Notes under the pieces: model-generated
What the model was told of the DNA's origin: nothing
Databases searched by the model: none
The model's input: only the letters and a program-made list of their open reading frames with translations
DNA from: a candidate division WS1 bacterium
Lineage (GTDB): Bacteria > Armatimonadota > Zipacnadia > Zipacnadales > UBA5352
Direction: 5' to 3'
Length of the DNA: 51,873 nucleotides
NCBI GenBank assembly: GCA_012522765.1
Contig: JAAYJW010000407.1
Span: 1 to 51,873, forward strand
Shown here: positions 18,896 to 28,109 of the stretch, piece after piece
Layout of the letters: each line of letters begins with the position of its first letter
Position numbering within the stretch: position 1 is the stretch's first letter
Program-made: the position numbers and the translations under genes

Positions 18896-20092
18896 ATGGA
18901 CGCAGATCGCCGCCAAGAGATCATCGCCACGCAGAAGCCCGAGATCCCCTGGGCCAACGAGCCCTCGATGGGCAGCTACTACACCGAGGCGGAATTCGAG
19001 GCCGTCCGCGCGGAGATGGAGCGCTGCAACCATCCGCAGATCGGCTTCAACGCGCATAATGATACCTCACGCGAGTTCGAGGAGAAGTTCGCCGCGTGGT
19101 GTGGCGCGCCGCATGCGCTGACGGTCAACGGAGCCGGCTCAGGCCTCGACCTCGCGGTCATGGCGCTGCAGCTTGAGCCCGGCGATGAGGTCATCGTGCC
19201 GGCGGTGAACTTCAAGGCCGCCGCGCTCTCAGTGCTCGGCCAGGGTGGCAAGGTCGTCTGGTGCGAGGTGGATGAGCGCACCTTCCAGGCTGATCCGGCC
19301 GATGTCGAGGCGCGTCTGACGGACCGCACCCGGGCGATCTATCCGGTGCACATGAACGGCATGGCCGCGCCGATCGACGAGTACCTCCGCATCGCGGAGG
19401 AGCATCCGCACCCGAAGCATGGTCCGCTGAAGGTGATCGGCGACGCCGCGCGCTCCTGCGGGGCCAGGCTGCACGATCGCCGCGTCGGCTCGTGGGAGTG
19501 GACCTGCGTTTTCAGCTTCCACACGATGAAGAACATGACCACCCTTGGCGAGGGCGGGATGGTCGTCACGCAGGATGCGGAGGCGGCGGTGATGATGCGC
19601 AAGATCCGCGGCTTTGGCGGCGACGTCTGGGGCACGAACTACAAGATGACGAACGTGCAGGCCGCGGTGGGGCTGGTGCAGCTTGAGCGCATCGACTCGA
19701 TCCTCGATGAACGGCGGAAGGTCGGTCACGAGCGCAATGAACTGCTGGCAGGCATACCGGAGATCGAACTGCCCTACGTGCCGGGGGAGTGCTGGCATAC
19801 TTACTACCTCTACACCTGCCTCGTGCCCGAGGAGTGGGCCGGGGAGAAGCGGGATCGCATCCTGCAGCTTATGCGTGAGGACTACGGCGTCCCCTGCGTG
19901 GTCGCCAACCCGCCGTGCTATCAGTCACACCCGTTCCTGGCGGCGAACACCGATTACAGCGACCTGCCGCGCTCGGAGAAGCTCGGCCAGCGACTGTTCT
20001 GCGTGCCGATCCACCCGCTCATGAGCACGTCCGACAATGAGTACATCTGCGCCTCCCTGTGGGAGACGGTGGAGAGAGTGATGGGCGAGTAG
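18896..20092 (+). CDS. DegT/DnrJ/EryC1/StrS-family PLP-dependent aminotransferase
   Basis: ALTVNGAGSGLDLAVMALQLEPGDEVIVPAVNFKAAA, VFSFHTMKNMTTLGEGGMV (PLP Lys). Confidence 0.92.
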   Translation: MDADRRQEIIATQKPEIPWANEPSMGSYYTEAEFEAVRAEMERCNHPQIGFNAHNDTSREFEEKFAAWCGAPHALTVNGAGSGLDLAVMALQLEPGDEVIVPAVNFKAAALSVLGQGGKVVWCEVDERTFQADPADVEARLTDRTRAIYPVHMNGMAAPIDEYLRIAEEHPHPKHGPLKVIGDAARSCGARLHDRRVGSWEWTCVFSFHTMKNMTTLGEGGMVVTQDAEAAVMMRKIRGFGGDVWGTNYKMTNVQAAVGLVQLERIDSILDERRKVGHERNELLAGIPEIELPYVPGECWHTYYLYTCLVPEEWAGEKRDRILQLMREDYGVPCVVANPPCYQSHPFLAANTDYSDLPRSEKLGQRLFCVPIHPLMSTSDNEYICASLWETVERVMGE

Positions 20093-20101
20093 CAGCATGT
20101 T

Positions 20102-20121
20102 GACAGGCTGGAAAGCCTGTC
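20102..20121. repeat. REP-like hairpin, copy 1 (GACAGGCT-GGAA-AGCCTGTC)
   Basis: Perfect palindrome. The 24-mer TTGACAGGCYGGAAAGCCTGTCCT recurs at about 51303-51326 with one substitution. Confidence 0.7.
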
Positions 20122-20131
20122 CTTCCCTTGT

Positions 20132-20160
20132 GCGTCCCGCGTTAGTCCGACGCGGGACGC
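20132..20160. terminator. Hairpin at the 3' end of convergent genes (GCGTCCCGCG...CGCGGGACGC)
   Basis: Perfect 10-bp stem with a 9-nt loop, overlapping the minus-strand AAA gene stop. Confidence 0.5.
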
Positions 20161-21629
20161 GCGCGGTTCTCGGCCCACTGGCGCAGGGCGCTGATGTCCT
20201 CCGCGCGCGTTTCAGACAGCGGCACAGTATTGCGGATGTTGGCGACAAGATCCTCCTGCGCAAGCTCCTCGCCGCGGTCGAAGGCATCGTAGAGCGCGGA
20301 GATCACCACCTGCTCGATCTCCGAGCCGGAGAAGCCGTCGGCCTCGCCCGCGAGCGTCACGAGGTCATACTGCTCAGGATCGCGGCCGCGCTTGGTGATG
20401 TGTATGCGGAAAATCTCCGCCCGCTCCGCCTCGGTGGGCAGGTCGATGAAGAAGATCTCGTCAAAGCGCCCTTTGCGCATCAACTCCGGCGGCAGCAGTG
20501 AGATGTCATTTGCGGTCGCAATCACAAAGACCGGCTCCGTCTTCTCCTGCAGCCACGTGATGAAGCTGCCGAAGACCCGAGCAGTTGTGCCCGAGTCGGA
20601 GAAGCTGCTGCTCTGAGTGCCGGCGAAGCCCTTCTCAAGCTCATCGAGCCAGAGAATGCAGGGTGAGATTGACTCGGCGAGGCGCATCGCGCGCCGCATG
20701 TTCTGCTCGGAGGAGCCAACCAGCCCTGAGAAGACAGAGCCGACATCGAGTCGCAGCAGCGGCAGGTGCCAGAGCCCGGCTACGGCCTTCGCCGAGAGTG
20801 ATTTCCCGCAGCCCTGCACCCCGAGCAGCAGCGCCCCTCGTGGTTGAGGCAGGCCGAAGGCGCGCGCCTTCTCACTGAACGCCTTCCCACGCTTAAGCAG
20901 CCACGACTTCAGCGCATTCAGCCCACCGATGGCGGCGAAATGCTCGTCCGCCGGGTGGTACTCAAGGATCCCGGACTTGCGGATAATCTGTTGCTTCTCC
21001 GCCAGCACCACGTCTACGTCCTCAGCGTCGAGGCGGCCGTTCAGCACGACGGCCTTCGCGAACGCGTCCTCGGCCTCCGATGCCGTCAGGCCGAGAGCGG
21101 CGTTCACCAGCGCTTCACGGCCCTCATCACCGAGCTCGATGCGCACATTCGGGTTATCCTTCACCTGGTCAATGATCCCCTGCAGTAGCTTTGTGAGTTC
21201 CTCAGCATCGGGGAGCGGGTAGTCAATGACGGTAATGTCCTTCTCAAGATGCGGGGGGATCGTGAGCACCGGCGAGATGATGACCAGCGTCTTGTAGCTG
21301 GCGCGGAACGCCCGGGCGACATCGCGCAGCTTGCGGATCACGCGCGGGTCGTCGAGGAACGGGTCGAAGTCGCGCATGACGAAGATCGCCGGGCCACGCT
21401 GTTCGAGCGCAAACTCAAGCGCCGCAACTGCGCCGGTGGTGGCCTTTCCACCGGAGCGCTCCCCCGCCTCGACCATCCCGTCGGTGACGCTCCATGTGAA
21501 GAGCTTCTTCTCGCGCTTCTCCGCGATCGCGCGCAGTGCCCGCTCCGCTCGATCCTCCTCCCACGAGACGATGTAGAGGATCGAGTAGCGCGCCCGGACC
21601 AGCACATCAATCTGCCTGCCGACATCCAC
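20142..21629 (-). CDS. AAA-family ATPase, Ycf46-like
   Basis: [15 protein letters not shown] (Walker A), [12 protein letters not shown] (Walker B), [27 protein letters not shown]. Degenerate N-terminal ATPase-like half. Confidence 0.87.
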   Translation of the reverse strand: MDVGRQIDVLVRARYSILYIVSWEEDRAERALRAIAEKREKKLFTWSVTDGMVEAGERSGGKATTGAVAALEFALEQRGPAIFVMRDFDPFLDDPRVIRKLRDVARAFRASYKTLVIISPVLTIPPHLEKDITVIDYPLPDAEELTKLLQGIIDQVKDNPNVRIELGDEGREALVNAALGLTASEAEDAFAKAVVLNGRLDAEDVDVVLAEKQQIIRKSGILEYHPADEHFAAIGGLNALKSWLLKRGKAFSEKARAFGLPQPRGALLLGVQGCGKSLSAKAVAGLWHLPLLRLDVGSVFSGLVGSSEQNMRRAMRLAESISPCILWLDELEKGFAGTQSSSFSDSGTTARVFGSFITWLQEKTEPVFVIATANDISLLPPELMRKGRFDEIFFIDLPTEAERAEIFRIHITKRGRDPEQYDLVTLAGEADGFSGSEIEQVVISALYDAFDRGEELAQEDLVANIRNTVPLSETRAEDISALRQWAENRARPASD

Positions 21630-21692
21630 CAGCGGTCACGCTCCCGCGAGAGTTCCGTCAGATGGACGCTCATTCCGCCCCCGAAGCCGACA

Positions 21693-21722
21693 ATCCTGCC
21701 CGCCACACGTCGCGGGCAGGAT
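21693..21722. repeat. 11-bp perfect inverted repeat (ATCCTGCCCGC-N8-GCGGGCAGGAT) in a divergent intergenic region
   Basis: Read directly from the sequence between the AAA ATPase (minus) and the creatininase (plus) starts. Confidence 0.7.
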
Positions 21723-21780
21723 CACGAGAGGTGGCGCGGAAATGTGCTGCGCTCAATCAGGTCCGCGGAGGGATGCCGCC

Positions 21781-22503
21781 ATGGTCACAGTTTACAACAC
21801 GTCGAAAGAGATCGCTGAGGCCGATCCGCCGATCGCAATACTTCCGGTTGGGTCGCTGGAGCAGCACGGAGAGCATCTGCCGGTTGCCACCGACTGGCTT
21901 CGCGCCGACGATCTCGGACAGCGGCTTGCCGAGGCGCTGGGCAACTGCTACCTGCTTCCCGCGATCGCCTACGCCAACTCGCAGGAGCACATGGACATGG
22001 CCGGCACCATCACGCTGCGTCCATCCACGCTCGCGCTGGTGATCGAAGACATCGTGCTGTCGCTGCGCCATCATGGCATCCGGCGCATAGTGATCTTCAC
22101 CACCCACGGCGGCAACTGGGTGCTCAAGCCCACGATTCGCGACCTGAACTTCCGTTACCCGGACCTGCGCATCATCCATGCCGACGGGCCACTGCTGACC
22201 GAGCGGGAGAGCATGCCCCGAGAGATGCACGCGGGGAAGGGCGAGACGGCTGCGATACTGGCGATCCGACCTGAGCTCGTAAAGGGCCGCTCGCCCGACC
22301 ACGCCGCGCCCTTCGGCCGGGAGTGGCTGGACTACGCGGGGATGGGTGCGGTCACCGAGACCGGCACCTGGGGAGAGCCATCTAAAGCCGATCCGGAGGG
22401 TTACGCCGACAGCATGGACGCGATGGTGGAGCGCCGCGTGGCGTACATCCGCGAGACGTTCGCGCGCCTCGACGAGATGCTGGGGCCGATTGAGGAGGAT
22501 TAG
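21781..22503 (+). CDS. Creatininase-family amidohydrolase
   Basis: AILPVGSLEQHGEHLPVATDW, NSQEHMDMAGTITLRPST, FTTHGGN, MHAGKGETAAIL. Confidence 0.92.
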   Translation: MVTVYNTSKEIAEADPPIAILPVGSLEQHGEHLPVATDWLRADDLGQRLAEALGNCYLLPAIAYANSQEHMDMAGTITLRPSTLALVIEDIVLSLRHHGIRRIVIFTTHGGNWVLKPTIRDLNFRYPDLRIIHADGPLLTERESMPREMHAGKGETAAILAIRPELVKGRSPDHAAPFGREWLDYAGMGAVTETGTWGEPSKADPEGYADSMDAMVERRVAYIRETFARLDEMLGPIEED

Positions 22504-22504
22504 C

Positions 22505-22735
22505 CTACAGATAACCCAGCGTCTCGAGCCGCTTCTTCACGCGCTCGAGTTCTTCGTCGGTGTACTCATCACTCTCGGCCATTGCATGGGTGCAAACGAG
22601 GTCGCGCAGTACGTAGACCACGAACTCAGTCACGGAGTTGTAGCCCGCACCCTCGATGATCTGACCGATTCGTTCGTAGAGCGGGCGAGGTATCTTCAGC
22701 GTTACCTTCTCGCCGCCCCGTGACTTCTTCGCCAT
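22505..22735 (-). CDS. Small ribbon-helix-helix (CopG-like) protein
   Basis: EKVTLKIPRPLYERIGQIIEGAGYNSVTEFVVYVLRDLV; C-terminal YTDEELERVKKRLETLGYL. Confidence 0.75.
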   Translation of the reverse strand: MAKKSRGGEKVTLKIPRPLYERIGQIIEGAGYNSVTEFVVYVLRDLVCTHAMAESDEYTDEELERVKKRLETLGYL

Positions 22736-22833
22736 CTGCTCGTCCTCATTCCAGCGACCACTCGCGCATGCGCATCTTCGTCCTGAGCCGCATTTCCGCG
22801 GAAGAGCCGCTCTCCCCTTCCCCGAGGCGCCTA

Positions 22834-23334
22834 TCAGCCAGCATCTTCAGCAGGCTGCGTCCAGACATCGGCCTCCACCGGCTCATCGAGTGTCAGCCGC
22901 AGCACCATGCGGCGCTCGGGCGCAAGCCGCTCATTGAGCAGCGCGAAAAGTTCCCGCGCCGTGTGGTGGCTCTCGCCAGGACCACTCACCACACTGCCTG
23001 TTGCCGCCTGAAAGCGTTCCAACACAAGCCCGGTCGGCAGGCGATCGTGGATGAAGACCAGCCCATCGGCGATGCGTGCCCATTCGTCGGGAGGCAATGC
23101 GGCCCTCTCGAAGAAGCGGCGATGCAGCGCCTCATCGAGAAGCAGTAGCTCCCGCCGCGCTTCGCGGTCAATTTCCCTGGGACGGCTGTAGCCTCGATGT
23201 TGGGTCGACTCCGGAGGCTCAATGATCGGCTCAGCCTCGGCGGGCGTCTGTGCGACCGGCCTTCGCCGCAGCAAAAGCCATGCCGCCACGCCGATGACCA
23301 GCAGCCCGATGACAACTGCGACCACGGTGCCCAT
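22834..23334 (-). CDS. Hypothetical single-pass membrane-anchored protein
   Basis: One N-terminal TM helix (VVAVVIGLLVIGVAAWLLLRR) followed by a charged soluble domain. Confidence 0.65.
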   Translation of the reverse strand: MGTVVAVVIGLLVIGVAAWLLLRRRPVAQTPAEAEPIIEPPESTQHRGYSRPREIDREARRELLLLDEALHRRFFERAALPPDEWARIADGLVFIHDRLPTGLVLERFQAATGSVVSGPGESHHTARELFALLNERLAPERRMVLRLTLDEPVEADVWTQPAEDAG

Positions 23335-23353
23335 GCGACCACCTCAAGCCCGG

Positions 23354-25135
23354 CTACAGTGGACGGCTTCGCACGACGAGCGTGAACGGAAGATTGGAGC
23401 CGGCGGTCGGTATCAGTTCGAGTCGGACTCTCGTCGAGGCGCCCGGGGCAAGATCGCGCTGTTCGAGCATCTCTTCCTGCGCCGCGAGCAGCAGCTTCGT
23501 GGAGCGGAGGGCGCCATCAATGGCGGCCACGGTTCGCGCCACGCCCCCGCCCGCGCGCACCGCAATCTCCAGCCGCGCATTCTGCTGCGTGGGATTAGAC
23601 GCCCTGATGCGGACGATGTGGTTCACGCCATACGAGCCATCGAGGGTGATCCCCTGATCGTTGACGATGCCCTCTCGACCGATGCTGAGGTGGCCGAAGC
23701 GCCCGCCGACCTCGTATTCGATGTCGTCCTCGATGTAGGCCGGGAACTCCCACGGTGTCTGAGCAAGCGGGTTGCCGTGGTTGGCGAGGCGGATGAAGCC
23801 TGCCGGGGCGTCCTCCGGGTCCCGCGCCAGCACCTCAATGTAAAGATCGCTGCCACACTCCGGCAGGATGTCCATCAGGCCGCTGACGACATCCTCGCGC
23901 CGCAGCAGGCAGGTCGCCGTCTCGAAGGCGGCCCCCGGCGGGACCTCGGCGACGAAGCCCTGTCCCGCGCGTGGGCCGCTCCAGTAGCGCATCATCGCGT
24001 TGTAGCCGACAAAGATCTCGTCACCATCGGGTCCGGCCTGAGACCATCCGATCCGTATCCTGGCCTGATCGGGTCCGGCGTTGACGAGGCGGACCGAGAC
24101 CACCAGCGGCCGGCCCGCGTAGTTCTTGTGGTGCCACATCATCCGCGCGGGCACAGCCGCCGCGATGGCCTGGCGCATTAGTGCACCCACCCCGATGACC
24201 CGCTCGGGCGAGTTGCTGATAAGCATCGTTCGGGCATCCGGGATAGGCTGGGCGCCCTTGCGCGCGGTGATCGCCAGTTCCCGCACCACCGGCAGATAGT
24301 CCACGCCACCGGCGCGCACATCCACTGCCCACCCGGCTGCAGTCTTGCGCCGCTCTCCGAGCCGCACCACAGCGTGCGACTCCGCTCGCACCGCACTCAG
24401 CGATGCGTTAAGCAGAGCAACAGAGGCCATGCTATCGGGCAGGCCACCAGTCATGACCTCCAGCAGCGCGCGTTCGGCTATCTGAGCAGCCCAGCGCTTG
24501 ACCTCAATCGTTATCCCGTGGCGGAGTGTCCCGATCTCGAAGATGACGACGGTCGTCCCGGTGCTGGTGCCGCGGACGTCAAGCCGCTTCTGCCCGGGTG
24601 TGACCTCGACGGCCGCGACTCCGGGCGCCATGCTCTCGATCAACGGCGTGCCTGCGAGGGTGCCCCCGTAGCGGACGACGCGTTTTTCGCCGTGCGGCAC
24701 AATCAGGGTATGCAGCGGGTCAACGGTCAGGTAGGGTTCGCGCAGCACGGCCGCGATGCGCTCCCGCCAACTGTCGCAGAGTGCCCGCGTCGTCAGCCCG
24801 GATGCGGCTGCAGTGTCTTCATCGGCTGTGACAATGAGCTTACCCGCGCCGGTGACGGACCAGAGCCCTTGAAGTTGCTTCACCTCGACCTGCTCGGGCT
24901 TGAGCCCGTCAATAGCGAGATCGGTCAGCCGTGCGGCGATGACCTCCGCCTTCTGCTCAAGGCCCGAGGCATTTGCCGCGCGCAGGCGCATGATGATGGT
25001 TCCATCGCCGGTGATAGCCGCCGTCGGCGTAGCGCCGATGACCGTGGAGGTGACGCTGAATGCCAGCAGGCGATCCGCCTGCACCGGAAGAGCCAGCAGA
25101 ACCAGCGCGACGGCGACCAATGCGCAGACACGCAT
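23354..25135 (-). CDS. Hypothetical exported protein with a secretin-N/CpaC-N-like segment
   Basis: Signal peptide MRVCALVAVALVLLALPVQA. HTLIVPHGEKRVVRYGG...VEVTPGQKRLDVRGTSTGTTVVIFEIG resembles pilus-assembly/secretin N-terminal repeats. Start taken at the internal Met (the ORF is open to 25213). Confidence 0.65.
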   Translation of the reverse strand: MRVCALVAVALVLLALPVQADRLLAFSVTSTVIGATPTAAITGDGTIIMRLRAANASGLEQKAEVIAARLTDLAIDGLKPEQVEVKQLQGLWSVTGAGKLIVTADEDTAAASGLTTRALCDSWRERIAAVLREPYLTVDPLHTLIVPHGEKRVVRYGGTLAGTPLIESMAPGVAAVEVTPGQKRLDVRGTSTGTTVVIFEIGTLRHGITIEVKRWAAQIAERALLEVMTGGLPDSMASVALLNASLSAVRAESHAVVRLGERRKTAAGWAVDVRAGGVDYLPVVRELAITARKGAQPIPDARTMLISNSPERVIGVGALMRQAIAAAVPARMMWHHKNYAGRPLVVSVRLVNAGPDQARIRIGWSQAGPDGDEIFVGYNAMMRYWSGPRAGQGFVAEVPPGAAFETATCLLRREDVVSGLMDILPECGSDLYIEVLARDPEDAPAGFIRLANHGNPLAQTPWEFPAYIEDDIEYEVGGRFGHLSIGREGIVNDQGITLDGSYGVNHIVRIRASNPTQQNARLEIAVRAGGGVARTVAAIDGALRSTKLLLAAQEEMLEQRDLAPGASTRVRLELIPTAGSNLPFTLVVRSRPL

Positions 25136-25196
25136 TTGAGCGCCGCCGTGACTGAAGGTCATCGGGGAGATGTCGCTCATAGGGGATGCTCGCGAC

Positions 25197-26255
25197 TCAT
25201 GCTTGCTCGGCACCGGACTCGCCGAGCCTGCGCTCGAGTTCCTTTACTGTCGCTTCAAGCTCTGAGATGCGGTCGAGAAGCAGCGGCAGCCTTCGTGTAT
25301 AGGCAATGATCCGCAATTGCTTCTGATGCGGCCCGGCCGGATAGCCTGAGTAGATCCCGGGCTCGTCTATGTCGCCGAAGACAGAGGAGCGTGCGGCGAG
25401 AACAACATTGCTCCCCACCCGGACATGATCGTTGACGCCCGCCTGTCCGCCCATGACGACATTGTCGCCGATAGTGGTGCTCCCGGCGATCCCCACCTGT
25501 CCGCAGAGCAGACAGTTGCGGCCAAGCACCACGTTGTGCGCCACATGCACCTGGTCGTCGATCTTCGTGCCCGCTCCGATTCGCGTGACGCTCACAGTGG
25601 CGCGGTCGATGGTGGAGTTCGCTCCCACCTCGACATCGTCCTCGAGGATCACCGTGCCGATCTGCGGGATCTTGCGATGCCCCTGCTCCGTCTGCAGATA
25701 GCCGAAGCCGTCGGCACCGACCGCGGCACCGGCATGGATGACCACACGGTCGCCCATCTGCACGCGCGGCCCCACATACGCCTGCGGATGCACAGCGCAG
25801 TCGCTTCCAATGGAGGCCTCGGGACCGACGTACGCGAGTGGGTGGATAACGGTGTTGTCGCCGATGATCGCGCCATCGCCGACGTAGGAGTTCGCGCCCA
25901 CACTGACGCCCTCACCCAGGAAGACGTTTTCGCCGATCACTGCGCTCCTGTGGACGCCGGTCTCAGGCCGCAGGTCCGGTGCGAAAAGCTCGAGGACCTT
26001 TGAGAACGCGAGGCGCGGGTCCTCGGTCACGATGAAGGGCTTGTCCCTGACCTCCACGTCAGGAGGGACAATCAGTGCCGACGCCCGGCTGATGTCGGCC
26101 ATCGATTGCACGCGCGGCCCGTCGGCGAAGGTGATCTCGCCCGGGTTGGCATCCTCCAGATGCCCGACCCCGGTGATGGTGATCTCACCGTCGCCGCACA
26201 ACCGCCCCTCGATGCGTGCGGCAAGTTCAGCTAAACTGTATACGATCTCGCCCAA
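25197..26255 (-). CDS. lpxD: UDP-3-O-acylglucosamine N-acyltransferase
   Basis: Left-handed beta-helix hexapeptide repeats, LEDANPGEITFAD, VAHNVVLGRNCLLCGQVGIAGSTTIGDNVVMGGQAGV. TTG start inferred. Confidence 0.94.
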   Translation of the reverse strand: MGEIVYSLAELAARIEGRLCGDGEITITGVGHLEDANPGEITFADGPRVQSMADISRASALIVPPDVEVRDKPFIVTEDPRLAFSKVLELFAPDLRPETGVHRSAVIGENVFLGEGVSVGANSYVGDGAIIGDNTVIHPLAYVGPEASIGSDCAVHPQAYVGPRVQMGDRVVIHAGAAVGADGFGYLQTEQGHRKIPQIGTVILEDDVEVGANSTIDRATVSVTRIGAGTKIDDQVHVAHNVVLGRNCLLCGQVGIAGSTTIGDNVVMGGQAGVNDHVRVGSNVVLAARSSVFGDIDEPGIYSGYPAGPHQKQLRIIAYTRRLPLLLDRISELEATVKELERRLGESGAEQA

Positions 26256-26260
26256 CCTGC

Positions 26261-27445
26261 TCAGCTCCCTTGCTGCCCTCCGTGACCCCAAAACTCCGAC
26301 AGTTTCTGTGCGATTGACCCCGTCATCTCGCGCCCCCGCCGCCTGTCTCCGGGCAGCAGTTGGAGATCGATGCTGTCCCTGTATGCCACCACCGCGGCGG
26401 CGCTCTCCGTCTCTTCTCGTATCTGCGACCGCACCTGGGCCAGCGCGCTGAGAAGCCTGTCACGCTGCTCGATGGCCTTTTCATCGCGCGCGGCAAGCGC
26501 CATCCCCCGCGTTGCCGCCGCCTCTCTCATTAGCTCGTTCGCGGCGTCGGCCGGTGCGCTCACGGACACCTCGTCGGCATCCGGTCTCGGCCACGGCTGC
26601 CGCATCTCCTCGACCATACGGCCGTAGAGCGCCTCCCCGGCAGCCTCCATCGTGGCCTCACGCCGTTCGCGCACCCGCTCAGTCCGCTGCACGGCCTCCG
26701 CGACACGCTCGACGGCGCTCTGGCGCAATTGTGCCTCCAGCACTGCAAGCTGCTCGGCTCCCGCCTGGCGCCCCGCCTCGATCTCGGCCTCGATGACATG
26801 CCAGATGCGCTCCTGCTCTCGCCGGGCGGCCTCGGCGGTCGCCGCATCACGCATCTCGGTATCAATCGCCAGATTCATCAGCCGCTCCTGGTAATGCTCC
26901 ACCAGGCGGATCCGTAGCTGAGCCAGTCGCCTGCTCTCGGCGGATCGAGCGCGCACGAGGCGATCGGCTACCCGCTCCCCCGCTCGCTCGCGCTCCCACG
27001 CAACACGTGCCTGCAGGTCTGCCGACAGCCCGGCCCGGTCGATCACGAGCGGCGGGTAGTCTGCCCGCCATCCAGCGCGCAGTGTCTCCAGCCGTGGCTC
27101 CGGATCCTGCAGCGCGAAAGTGTCAATGAACGTGATCGTCTCGAAGCGATAGTCGAATGCTTCAACTGCAGGCGCCCATTCGGATCGGGCCAGTTCCTCG
27201 ACGGCCACCTCAAGGTTGCGCAGCGCGTCCCAGAGCGGGTGCCGCGTCGCCAGCACCCCGGTGTAGGCGTACCCCTCCGCGTGTTCACCTCGGCGCATCG
27301 GCTCCCGCGCTTCGGGCTCAGGGCCGCACCCAGCCACGGTGCAGGCAATGGCTACTACTACCGCGCCCTTGAGGAGCCGCAGACTAGCCGCCTTCGCCGT
27401 CCTGCTGCCCGCCACCCTCCGCACCGTCCTCGTTGGCTGCGTCAT
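26261..27445 (-). CDS. Predicted coiled-coil lipoprotein of unknown function
   Basis: Lipobox VAGC after a hydrophobic stretch (GAVVVAIACTVAGCGPEPE), then long Ala/Glu/Arg-rich heptad-like helices. Overlaps the ompH 3' end. Confidence 0.65.
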   Translation of the reverse strand: MTQPTRTVRRVAGSRTAKAASLRLLKGAVVVAIACTVAGCGPEPEAREPMRRGEHAEGYAYTGVLATRHPLWDALRNLEVAVEELARSEWAPAVEAFDYRFETITFIDTFALQDPEPRLETLRAGWRADYPPLVIDRAGLSADLQARVAWERERAGERVADRLVRARSAESRRLAQLRIRLVEHYQERLMNLAIDTEMRDAATAEAARREQERIWHVIEAEIEAGRQAGAEQLAVLEAQLRQSAVERVAEAVQRTERVRERREATMEAAGEALYGRMVEEMRQPWPRPDADEVSVSAPADAANELMREAAATRGMALAARDEKAIEQRDRLLSALAQVRSQIREETESAAAVVAYRDSIDLQLLPGDRRRGREMTGSIAQKLSEFWGHGGQQGS

Positions 27446-28109
27446 CCGCCGCCGGAGGCGTCACCGCCGGCGCGGCCATCTCGTTCAGTCGCTCCAGCAC
27501 AGTATCGGTAATGTCCACGCCGCCGTAGAGCATCGCGTCCGAATCGATCACGGCCTGATAGCCGCCCTCTGCCGCCACGGCCTCGATCGCCTCATCAACC
27601 AGCGTCATCAACCCCGACAGCGCGGTCTCCCGGCGCTCGCCAAGCTCTTCCATGATGCTCTGCTGCATCTCCTGCAGCGTCGTCGCCCGCGCTTCATACA
27701 TCTCCTGAAGCTGGTTGAATTCCGCGGCCTGCGTCGCATCGCGTTCGGTCATAGCGCGCAGATTCAGGTAGCGCTGCTCGTTTGCGTTCGAAACCTCGCG
27801 CAGCTCCTGGAGCCGCGCCTCATCCTCAGCCGACAGAGGCCGCGGCTTGCCCAGCAAGTTGAGCACCTCTGAGAAGTCCCTCTCGGAGAGGAAGATGTAG
27901 TTGGCGGCCTCATCATGGAAAGCCCGCTGTGCCTGCAGCCACTGGCCCAGCACACGTTCCCTATCATGCAACTCGGTGTAGTTGGCCTGCAGCCGTGCGA
28001 GGTCAACGACCCCGATCGGGCCCGCGGTCTGTGCCGATACGGGCGCTACAAGCGCTACAACGAGCGCACAGACACCAATGGCTCGCACGAGTGATCGATA
28101 TTCAGGCAT
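27384..28109 (-). CDS. OmpH/Skp-family periplasmic chaperone
   Basis: Signal peptide, then GPIGVVDLARLQANYTEL and a coiled-coil body; located downstream of bamA. Confidence 0.82.
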   Translation of the reverse strand: MPEYRSLVRAIGVCALVVALVAPVSAQTAGPIGVVDLARLQANYTELHDRERVLGQWLQAQRAFHDEAANYIFLSERDFSEVLNLLGKPRPLSAEDEARLQELREVSNANEQRYLNLRAMTERDATQAAEFNQLQEMYEARATTLQEMQQSIMEELGERRETALSGLMTLVDEAIEAVAAEGGYQAVIDSDAMLYGGVDITDTVLERLNEMAAPAVTPPAADDAANEDGAEGGGQQDGEGG

